Notes under the pieces: generated by a model
Database searches by the model: none
What the model was told of the DNA's origin: nothing
What the model saw: only the letters and a program-made list of their open reading frames with translations
Translations under genes and position numbers: made by a program
Shown: positions 22,263 through 31,464 of the stretch, piece after piece
Layout of the letters: every line of letters starts with the position of its first letter
Position numbering within the stretch: the first letter of the stretch is position 1
Assembly: GCA_934561515.1 (NCBI GenBank)
Contig: CAKTGM010000017.1
Location: 1-36,886 of the forward strand
Origin: an uncultured Oscillospiraceae bacterium
GTDB lineage: Bacteria; Bacillota; Clostridia; Oscillospirales; Oscillospiraceae
Reading direction: 5' to 3'
Length of the DNA: 36,886 nucleotides

Positions 22263-22844
22263 ATGAGTTTAGTCCCTTACGTCATTGAACAGACCAACCG
22301 CGGCGAGCGTTCTTACGACATTTTCTCGCGCCTGCTGGAAGACCGCATCATCTTCCTCGGCGAGGAGGTCAACGACGCGACCGCGAGCCTGATCGTTTCG
22401 CAGCTGCTGTTTCTCGAGGCCAAGGACCCCGACAAGGACATCCAGCTTTATATCAACTCCCCCGGCGGCAGCGTGACGGCCGGCATGGCGATCTACGACA
22501 CCATGCAGTATATCAAGTGCGACGTGTCCACCATCTGCGTGGGCCTTGCCGCCAGCATGGGCGCCTTCCTGCTCTCTTCCGGCACGCAGGGCAAGCGCAT
22601 CGCGCTGCCGAACGCGGATATCATGATCCACCAGCCCTCCGCCGGCACGCAGGGCAAGGTGACCGACATGGAAAGCGACGTGGAGCATTTCCTGAAGATC
22701 AAGCAGCGCCTGAACAAGATCCTTGCCGAGAACACCGGCAAGACGCCCGAGCAGGTCAAGCTCGACTCCGAGCGCGACCACTGGATGAGCGCTGACGAGG
22801 CGCAGGAATACGGCCTTGTGGATAAGGTCATTTACAAAAGATAA
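22263..22844 (+). CDS. clpP: ATP-dependent Clp protease proteolytic subunit
   Basis: 193 residues from ATG 22263, 6 nt after AAGGAGG; an ATG 21 nt upstream lies over that site and is less likely. The catalytic triad Ser98 (GLAASMGAF), His123 (MIHQPSAG) and Asp172 (RDHWMSADEA) is at the canonical positions. The N-terminal loop starts SLVPYVIEQT as usual. ClpP forms a double heptamer fed by ClpX, the next gene (12 nt apart). It degrades regulators and misfolded proteins. Confidence 0.97.
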   Translation: MSLVPYVIEQTNRGERSYDIFSRLLEDRIIFLGEEVNDATASLIVSQLLFLEAKDPDKDIQLYINSPGGSVTAGMAIYDTMQYIKCDVSTICVGLAASMGAFLLSSGTQGKRIALPNADIMIHQPSAGTQGKVTDMESDVEHFLKIKQRLNKILAENTGKTPEQVKLDSERDHWMSADEAQEYGLVDKVIYKR

Positions 22845-22856
22845 GGATTTCTGCAT

Positions 22857-24128
22857 ATGAGTGAAGATAGGAAAAAAGAGCTTCGCTGCTCGTTCTGCGG
22901 TAAGAGCGAGCACGAAGTGCACCGCATGATCCAGGGCTCGGGCGTGCGCATCTGCGACGAGTGCGTGCATCTGTGCATGGAGGTGCTCGAGGATGGCTAC
23001 GAGACCCATGAGGGGCTGGAAGCGCCCGAGGCCATCCCCACGCCGCGCGAGATCCACGACGTGCTGGACCAGTATATCATCGGGCAGGAGGCGGCGAAGG
23101 TCGCGCTGTCCGTATCCGTTTACAACCACTATAAGCGCATCTTCTTCGGCGGCGACGACGAGGTGGAGCTGCAAAAGAGCAACATCCTGCTCCTCGGCCC
23201 CACCGGCAGCGGCAAGACGCTCTTTGCCCAGACGCTCGCCCGCATCTTAAAGGTGCCCTTTGCCATCGCCGATGCGACGACCCTCACCGAAGCGGGCTAC
23301 GTCGGCGACGATGTGGAAAACATTCTGCTCCGTCTGCTTCAGGCGGCGGATTACGACGTGGAGCTTGCCGAGCGCGGCATCATCTATGTCGATGAGATCG
23401 ACAAGATCGCCCGCAAGAGCGAGAATACCTCCATCACGCGCGATGTTTCCGGCGAAGGCGTGCAGCAGGCGCTTTTGAAGATCGTCGAGGGCACGGTCGC
23501 CAACGTCCCGCCGCAGGGCGGGCGCAAGCATCCGCATCAGGAGTTCATCCAGATCGACACGCACAACATCCTCTTCATCTGCGGCGGCGCGTTCGAGGGG
23601 CTTGAGAAGATCATCGAGAGCCGTCTTGACCGCAAGTCGATGGGCTTCGGCGCGGATGTCAAGAGCAAGGCGGAGATCGACGAGAGCAAGATCCTCAGCG
23701 AGGTGCAGCCGCACGATATCCTCAAGTTCGGCATCATCCCCGAGCTGGTCGGCCGTCTTCCGGTCATCACCGCGCTCAACGCGCTCACGCGCGAGGATCT
23801 CGTCAAGATCCTCACGCAGCCGAAAAACGCGCTCGTCAAGCAGTATCAGAAGCTCTTCTCCTATGATGACGCCGAGCTCGTCTTCGAGCCGAAGGCGCTC
23901 GAGGCGATCGCCGACAAGGCCATCGCGCGCAAGATCGGCGCGCGCGGTCTGCGCGCGGTCATGGAAGGGCTGTTGATGAACGTGATGTACGACATCCCGT
24001 CCGACCGCACGATCGACCGCGTGACCATCACCGAGGGCTGCGTGGAAGGAACGGAGCAGCCGAAGCTTTCTCATCGCACAGAACAGGAGGGGGCGGCGCA
24101 GGCGCTGCCTGCCGACCCTGCCTCATAA
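22857..24128 (+). CDS. clpX: ClpX unfoldase
   Basis: 423 residues from ATG 22857, after AAGGA. A zinc-binding domain comes first (C11, C14, C33, C36). The AAA+ domain has Walker A GPTGSGKT at 114-121 and Walker B IIYVDEIDK. The ClpP-binding loop, usually IGF, reads MGF here (SMGFGADV). It unfolds substrates and feeds them to ClpP. A C-terminal extension rich in E, Q and A follows the last AAA+ helix. It lies between clpP and lon, as in many Firmicutes, and is likely in the same operon. Confidence 0.96.
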   Translation: MSEDRKKELRCSFCGKSEHEVHRMIQGSGVRICDECVHLCMEVLEDGYETHEGLEAPEAIPTPREIHDVLDQYIIGQEAAKVALSVSVYNHYKRIFFGGDDEVELQKSNILLLGPTGSGKTLFAQTLARILKVPFAIADATTLTEAGYVGDDVENILLRLLQAADYDVELAERGIIYVDEIDKIARKSENTSITRDVSGEGVQQALLKIVEGTVANVPPQGGRKHPHQEFIQIDTHNILFICGGAFEGLEKIIESRLDRKSMGFGADVKSKAEIDESKILSEVQPHDILKFGIIPELVGRLPVITALNALTREDLVKILTQPKNALVKQYQKLFSYDDAELVFEPKALEAIADKAIARKIGARGLRAVMEGLLMNVMYDIPSDRTIDRVTITEGCVEGTEQPKLSHRTEQEGAAQALPADPAS

Positions 24129-24137
24129 GGAGAACCC

Positions 24138-26537
<2,400 letters not shown>

Positions 26538-26562
26538 GAACCGGGAGAAAGGAAACGAAACC

Positions 26563-27156
26563 ATGGCGATCAATTTCAATAAGGTGGAATTTGTCCTCTC
26601 GGCAGCGTCGGAAAAGCAGTTCGTGCGCGACGGGATGCCGCAGCTCGCCTTTGCGGGACGGTCGAACGTCGGCAAGTCCTCGGTCATCAACCGCATCGTC
26701 AACCGCAAGAACTTTGCCCGCGTAGGCGCGTCCCCGGGCAAGACCTCGCAGATCAACTACTTTAAGATCGACGGCAAGCTCTACCTTGTCGACCTGCCGG
26801 GCTACGGCTACGCCAAGGTCTCCAAGGGCGAGCGCGACCGCTGGGGCAAGCTCATGGAGAGCTACTTCCAGAGCGCGGGCCTCATCCACCTCGGCGTGCA
26901 GATCGTCGACGCGCGCCACAAGCCGACGGCGGACGATATCACGATGCACGACTACTTCGTGCAGACGGGCTGCCCCGTGGTGATCGTGGCGAACAAGCTC
27001 GACAAGCTCAAAGCGCGCGAGATCGAGCCGAATCTTGCGAAGATCCGCGAGACGCTCTCCCTGCGGGACGATGAGCTCATCATTCCCTTCTCGGCGGAGA
27101 AGGGCACGGGCAAGGAACAGCTCATCAAGGCGATCCTCGACCATCTGAACGTCTGA
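26563..27156 (+). CDS. ysxC: ribosome biogenesis GTP-binding protein YsxC/YihA
   Basis: 197 residues from ATG 26563, after GAAAGGAAA. The GTPase motifs are in order: GRSNVGKSS (32-40), the switch region with T for G2, DLPGYGYAK (G3), NKLDK (G4) and SAEKG (G5). YsxC (EngB) helps assemble the 50S subunit and is essential in Bacillus. It follows lon, as in B. subtilis. Bidirectional terminator 27177-27215 ends the operon. Confidence 0.96.
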   Translation: MAINFNKVEFVLSAASEKQFVRDGMPQLAFAGRSNVGKSSVINRIVNRKNFARVGASPGKTSQINYFKIDGKLYLVDLPGYGYAKVSKGERDRWGKLMESYFQSAGLIHLGVQIVDARHKPTADDITMHDYFVQTGCPVVIVANKLDKLKAREIEPNLAKIRETLSLRDDELIIPFSAEKGTGKEQLIKAILDHLNV

Positions 27157-27176
27157 CAAGTAGAAACACTATACAT

Positions 27177-27215
27177 AAAACCCCTCCGCATGGCCAGACC
27201 ATGCGGAGGGGTTTT
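27177..27215. terminator. bidirectional terminator between ysxC and the SpoU gene
   Basis: Perfect 17-bp arms (AAAACCCCTCCGCATGG, 27177-27193; CCATGCGGAGGGGTTTT, 27199-27215) with A and T runs on either side. It serves both convergent operons. Confidence 0.93.
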
Positions 27216-27246
27216 ATGATATTTCCCGGGGAAAGAAGCGGTCGGG

Positions 27247-28083
27247 TCAAAGTGCGGTGTCAGAAAGCGGGGGGAGGCCCAGCTCGTAGAACGCAACGGC
27301 GCTCGCCGCGGCAACGTTGAGCGAGTCAACGCCGTGGTACATCGGGATCTTCACCGTGTAGTCGCAGCTTGCGATGGTGCTGCTCGCAAGGCCGTCGCCC
27401 TCCGTACCCATGACGATGGCGAGCTTTTCCTCGGCGGCAAGGCGCGGATCGTCGAGCCGTACGGAGTCATCGCGCAGCGCCATGGCGACCGTGCGGAAGC
27501 CGAGAGAGCGCAAAAGCGCCGTCCAGTCACCCTCCTCGGGGAGATAAGTCCACGGAATGAGGAAGACGTTGCCCATGCTCACGCGCGAGGCGCGGCGGTA
27601 GAGCGGGTCGCTGCCCGCGCTGGTGAGCAGCACCGCGTCCATGCCGAGCGCGGCGGCGGAGCGAAAGATCGCGCCGATGTTCGTCGGGTTCATCACGTTT
27701 TCGAGCACGACGATGCGCCGCGCGCTGCGGCAGACCTCTTCCGCTGCCGGAAGCTTCGGCCGGCGCATGGCGCAGAGCATCCCGCGCGTCAGGTGAAAGC
27801 CTGTGAGCTGCGCGAGCACGCTTTCTTCAGCGGTGTAAACCGGAATGTCTTTACAGCATCGGGCGAGAATTTCGCGTCCCTTGCCCTCGATGTGCTGCCG
27901 CTCCATGAGAAACGACACCGGCTCGCAGTGCGCGTCAAGCGCGCGGCCGATGACGAGCGGGCTTTCGGCGATGAAGAGCGCGTTTTCGGGGTCCGCGCGG
28001 TTTAGGAGCTGATTTTCCGTCAAGCGCGCGTAGAGGTCGAGCGCGGGGGCAGAAAAATCCTGAATTTCAATGATGTTTGCCAT
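27247..28083 (-). CDS. TrmH/SpoU-family RNA methyltransferase
   Basis: 278 residues from ATG 28083. An N-terminal RNA-binding part (about 1-105) is followed by a SPOUT knot domain. The three motifs are N-PTNIGAIFRSA, IVMGTEGDGL and IPMYHGVDSLNVAAASAVAFYE. It uses S-adenosylmethionine to 2'-O-methylate a ribose in rRNA or tRNA; the exact site is not predictable. It is the last gene of the nhaC-HAD-spoU operon (11 nt after the HAD gene). Confidence 0.9.
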   Translation of the reverse strand: MANIIEIQDFSAPALDLYARLTENQLLNRADPENALFIAESPLVIGRALDAHCEPVSFLMERQHIEGKGREILARCCKDIPVYTAEESVLAQLTGFHLTRGMLCAMRRPKLPAAEEVCRSARRIVVLENVMNPTNIGAIFRSAAALGMDAVLLTSAGSDPLYRRASRVSMGNVFLIPWTYLPEEGDWTALLRSLGFRTVAMALRDDSVRLDDPRLAAEEKLAIVMGTEGDGLASSTIASCDYTVKIPMYHGVDSLNVAAASAVAFYELGLPPLSDTAL

Positions 28084-28094
28084 AGTGCCCTCCT

Positions 28095-28895
28095 CTATGC
28101 TTCTAAAATACGCAGCAGCGCCGCAACATCGGGCAGCACGAAGGAAGGCTGCGGGCAGGCTGGGAGGTCCTCTTCCTTCGTCTCGCCCGAGAGGACGAGC
28201 AGCGTGTCGACGAGCGCGTTCGCGCCGCTTGCAATATCCGTGTAGACGCGGTCTCCAATGAGCAGCGTTTCCTGCGTGGAAACGCCCGCTTCAAGCATCG
28301 CAAGCTGCGGCATCAGCGGTTCGGGCTTGCCGATGACGACGGGACGGCGGCCGGTCGCGCGATAGAGCATCTCGCAAACGCTCCCGCAGTCGGGCACGAA
28401 GCCGTAGGACGTGGGGCAGACCCAGTCGGGATTTGTCGCAATGTAGGGGATGCTTTGCCCCAGCAGAATGCAGGCGTCCTCCAGCTTTTGGAAGGTAAGC
28501 TCGGTGTCGAAGCCCATCAGCAGGGCGGTGGCGTCCTCGCGGCGCTCCGCGATGGTGAAGCCCGCCGCGCGCAGCTGCGATTTCATCGACTCCGTGCCGC
28601 AGACGTAATAGCGCTCTTTTTCGCCGTGCTGCGTGCGGAGATAGGAAATGAGCGCGTCGACCGAGGTGAGAAAATCAGCCGCCTCTGCCGCGACGCCGAG
28701 ACGCGCGAGCTTTTCAACGTAAGCCGACACGCTGCGCGAGGAGTTGTTGGTGAGAAAGCGGTACTGCCCGCCCCGCGCGCGGATGCACGCGAGCAGCTCC
28801 TTTGTGCCGGGAAAGAGCGTATCGCCCAGATACAGCGTGCCGTCAAGGTCGAAGAGAAAGAGCTTTTTGCGCCGCAGGGCGCTGTAGTCCGCCAT
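28095..28895 (-). CDS. HAD-IIA family phosphatase (NagD/PNPP-like)
   Basis: 266 residues from ATG 28895. The motifs are D16-L-D18-G-T (nucleophile and acid Asp), LTNNSS (motif II), GKPEP with the motif Lys, and IGDRVYTDI (motif III). A C2-type cap sits between II and III. Family members hydrolyse sugar phosphates, nucleotides or p-nitrophenyl phosphate. It starts 4 nt after the antiporter gene ends. Confidence 0.88.
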   Translation of the reverse strand: MADYSALRRKKLFLFDLDGTLYLGDTLFPGTKELLACIRARGGQYRFLTNNSSRSVSAYVEKLARLGVAAEAADFLTSVDALISYLRTQHGEKERYYVCGTESMKSQLRAAGFTIAERREDATALLMGFDTELTFQKLEDACILLGQSIPYIATNPDWVCPTSYGFVPDCGSVCEMLYRATGRRPVVIGKPEPLMPQLAMLEAGVSTQETLLIGDRVYTDIASGANALVDTLLVLSGETKEEDLPACPQPSFVLPDVAALLRILEA

Positions 28896-28899
28896 GGCC

Positions 28900-30231
28900 T
28901 TACGACTTCTTCTTGCCGTCCGCGGCGATGAAGAACAGCGAGCTCACCGCCAGCAGGAAGGGATAGAAGAGGTTCGGGATGATATCGAAGGCAGAAATGC
29001 TGTAGCCCAGCTCATGCGCCGCGGAGATGGCGACGAGCATCTGTGCGCCGTAGGGGATGATGCCCTGAAAAACGCAGGAGAAGGTGTCGAGCAGGGAGGC
29101 GGCCTTGCGCGGCGAGATGCCGTATTCCTCGCTCATTTCCTTGGCGATGGGGTTTGCCATGACGATGGCGACGGTGTTGTTCGCCGTGGCGATGTCCATC
29201 GCGCCGACGAGCAGGCCCATGCCGATCTGGCCGCCGCGCTTGCCGTGGAAAGCCTTGCGGATGCCGCGCAGCAGCGCCTCAAAGCCGCCGTGCTCGCGGA
29301 TGAGCGCGCAGATGGCGGAGACGAGGATCGCGACCATTGAGGTTTCGAACATCCCGGCCGCGCCGCTGCCCATGTTCTCAAGCAGCGCCTTGACCGCGAG
29401 GATGCCGCTCTGACCGGTCGCCCCGGTCGCAAGCGCGATGACCGAGCCGGAGACGATGCCGATGAGCAGCACCACAAAGACGTTGATGCCGATGATGCCG
29501 CCAATGAGCACGAGCACATAGGGGATGATCTGCACGAGGTTGTAGGAGGGGATCTCCGTGGGGGTGACGTCGGCGCGGAGCGTCAGCACGAGGATGAGCG
29601 CGAGAGAGGCGAGCGCGGCGGGAAGCGCGATGTGGAAATTCTCGCGGAACTTGTCCTTCATCGCGCAGCCCTGACCGTTGCAGGCGGCGATGGTCGTGTC
29701 GGAGATGAAGCTCAGGTTGTCGCCGAACATGGCCCCGCCCATGACGGAGGCGATGCACAGCGGCAGAGAATAGCCGCTGGCTGCGGCGATGGGGATGGCA
29801 ATGGGCGTGATGAGCGTGATGGTGCCGACGCTCGTGCCCATCGCGGTGGAGACAAAGCAGCTGACGACGAAGAGCACCGCGACGGAGAACTTCGCCGGGA
29901 TGAGCGAGAGCATGAAGTAGGCGACGCTCTCCGCGCTCGAGCGGCCCACGACGCCGACAAACATACCGGCGGCGAGGAAGATGAGCAGCATCGTGACGAT
30001 GTTCTTATCGCCGATGCCCTTGCCCATCAGCACGAGCTTTTCATCGAATGACAGCGTGCGGTTCTGGCAGCAGGCCACGAGCAGCGCGATGAGGAAAACG
30101 ACGACGATGGGGATGGAATAAAATCCCATCGGGATCTTGAGCACATACTCAAAAACAAGGCCGAGGCCCAGGTACAGAAACAGGAAAACGAAGATCGGCA
30201 GCAGTGCGGCGGGGTTGGATTTCTTTTGCAT
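28900..30231 (-). CDS. NhaC-type Na+/H+ antiporter
   Basis: 443 residues from ATG 30231; a longer open frame upstream covers the promoter and hairpin and is not coding. About 11 hydrophobic helices. The motif GGAMFGDNLSFISDTTIAA is the diagnostic NhaC-family block, with a second near ANNTVAIVMANPIAK and SCVFQGIIPYGAQ. Exchanges protons for Na+ or an organic ion; some relatives carry amino or keto acids, so the substrate is open. A perfect promoter (30301-30329) is followed by a terminator-like hairpin (30260-30282) in its short leader. It leads the operon with the HAD and SpoU genes. Confidence 0.85.
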   Translation of the reverse strand: MQKKSNPAALLPIFVFLFLYLGLGLVFEYVLKIPMGFYSIPIVVVFLIALLVACCQNRTLSFDEKLVLMGKGIGDKNIVTMLLIFLAAGMFVGVVGRSSAESVAYFMLSLIPAKFSVAVLFVVSCFVSTAMGTSVGTITLITPIAIPIAAASGYSLPLCIASVMGGAMFGDNLSFISDTTIAACNGQGCAMKDKFRENFHIALPAALASLALILVLTLRADVTPTEIPSYNLVQIIPYVLVLIGGIIGINVFVVLLIGIVSGSVIALATGATGQSGILAVKALLENMGSGAAGMFETSMVAILVSAICALIREHGGFEALLRGIRKAFHGKRGGQIGMGLLVGAMDIATANNTVAIVMANPIAKEMSEEYGISPRKAASLLDTFSCVFQGIIPYGAQMLVAISAAHELGYSISAFDIIPNLFYPFLLAVSSLFFIAADGKKKS

Positions 30232-30259
30232 GACGGTATTCTCTCTTTCTCCGAAACAT

Positions 30260-30282
30260 AAAAAAAGGCTCCTGAGAGGAGC
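30260..30282 (-). terminator. terminator-like hairpin in the nhaC leader (possible attenuator)
   Basis: On the minus strand GCTCCT, a 3-base loop and AGGAGC (30282-30268) are followed by C and seven T. It lies only about 12 nt past the expected transcription start, before the antiporter's start codon. Transcription that ends here would give a short RNA of about 35 nt. Confidence 0.65.
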
Positions 30283-30300
30283 GGTTGTGCGATGCGAATT

Positions 30301-30329
30301 ATTATAAGGAGTCAAAATAGGCTTGTCAA
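30301..30329 (-). promoter_or_regulatory. perfect consensus sigma-A promoter of the nhaC operon
   Basis: On the minus strand TTGACA (30329-30324), exactly 17 nt and TATAAT (30306-30301). Both hexamers and the spacer match the housekeeping consensus. Start expected near 30294. Confidence 0.9.
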
Positions 30330-30342
30330 GTAAGAACTTGCC

Positions 30343-30380
30343 GAAAAGCGCGGCGTTCTCCGATCGGAGAACGCCGCGCT
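30343..30380 (-). terminator. terminator of the exported membrane protein gene
   Basis: Perfect 16-bp arms AGCGCGGCGTTCTCCG (30347-30362) and CGGAGAACGCCGCGCT (30365-30380), with a short TTTT on the minus-strand side (30344-30347). It starts 11 nt past the stop of the gene at 30392. Confidence 0.8.
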
Positions 30381-30391
30381 GCGGATGGTAT

Positions 30392-31315
30392 TCACGAGAT
30401 GGACACGACGAGCCGCCAGACGGGCATGGCAAGGTAGTAGCCGAGAAACGCCGAGGCAAAGTTCGCCGTGACGGCATAGAGTGCGGCGCGGCCCCTGCTG
30501 TGGCCGGTGAGCAGGCCGCGGCCGGAGTAGAGGAAGACCTCGACGAGCATGACAACGAGCTCGGCCGGAAGGAAGAAGCAAAAGAGATACCAGGCGCTCA
30601 CGCCGCTGTGCGCGGTGACGGACGAGGATGCAACAGCCAAAAGGCCCTGCGTGAGCACGTTGACAAGTAAAAACGCCTTCCAATTCTGTTTCCATGAATA
30701 CTGGAACAGAAGCAGCAGAATGCCCTCGATGAGGAGCGTCGGCACAAACGTTGCAAGGAATTGCAGCAAATAGCCGATGATGGTTGATGGAACGGTGACA
30801 GTGGTACTTTCTGCATCATCTGCCCAGTGGACGGTCACGCTCGATTGCAGCACCCTGCGCTCAAGCGTGTCGGAGAGCCAGACCTTGCCGGACTGCGTGA
30901 CGAGGATGATGCGGTAGGTGCTCGGTACGCCATGGTAGCCGAAAATGTGCAGGGCGTTGCCGGAGGCGTCCGTACTCTCTGAGTACAGCTCACCGTAGAT
31001 CGGCGCGCCGGTCGTGCCTTGGGCCACGCAGGCGTGCCAGCCCTCGGGAACATTCTCGCGCAGGAGCGCTAAGAGGTCGGCATCGAGCGTATCCTCTTTG
31101 CTGTGATAGCTCCACTCGGTGCCGCTGCTGCTGTCCTCGCGTTTTTCGTCCCAGTCGCCCTCGGCGAGCAGGTCGAGGTAGTAGAGCTCCTGCGGCGCGT
31201 TTGCGACGCGCACGGTGAGCTGGGGCTTTGGCCCAAAGTCGGCGAGGGCAAGGGTCGTAAGCGCGAGAGATGCCAGGAGCGCGCAAACAAACGCGCGAAG
31301 GGGTGCTCTTTTCAT
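30392..31315 (-). CDS. exported membrane protein of unknown function
   Basis: 307 residues from ATG 31315, with AGGAGG upstream. A signal peptide (about 1-35, cleavage near LALA-D) leads into the motif DFGPKPQLTVRVANAPQELYYLDLL. An extracytoplasmic beta domain of about 150 residues follows (about 40-185). The C-terminal 110 residues contain four hydrophobic helices. The 'DFGPKP' plus membrane layout recurs in proteins of gut Clostridia, from memory; no function is known to me. It is a single-gene unit between two terminators. Confidence 0.75.
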   Translation of the reverse strand: MKRAPLRAFVCALLASLALTTLALADFGPKPQLTVRVANAPQELYYLDLLAEGDWDEKREDSSSGTEWSYHSKEDTLDADLLALLRENVPEGWHACVAQGTTGAPIYGELYSESTDASGNALHIFGYHGVPSTYRIILVTQSGKVWLSDTLERRVLQSSVTVHWADDAESTTVTVPSTIIGYLLQFLATFVPTLLIEGILLLLFQYSWKQNWKAFLLVNVLTQGLLAVASSSVTAHSGVSAWYLFCFFLPAELVVMLVEVFLYSGRGLLTGHSRGRAALYAVTANFASAFLGYYLAMPVWRLVVSIS

Positions 31316-31415
31316 CGGAAATCCTCCTTTTTTTGAGGAATACATCTATCTTCCGTCTCTTTAGACGCGAAAGAGAGAAAAAAGTTCCCGCATTTCGATT
31401 TTAACACGGAACGGA

Positions 31416-31452
31416 GAAAAAGAAAAGGACGGCTTTTGCGAGCCGTCCTTTT
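31416..31452 (-). terminator. terminator of the MurE-ATP-grasp gene
   Basis: AAAAGGACGGCT (31423-31434) and AGCCGTCCTTTT (31441-31452) pair exactly; on the minus strand TTTTCTTTTT follows. It lies 12 nt past the stop of the fusion gene. Confidence 0.9.
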
Positions 31453-31464
31453 GGGTCGAAATGG

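Noticed and set aside
30343..30380. Inverted repeat with CGATCG centre considered as an operator
   Set aside because: It begins 11 nt after a stop codon and has a T run in the right direction, so a terminator is the simpler reading.
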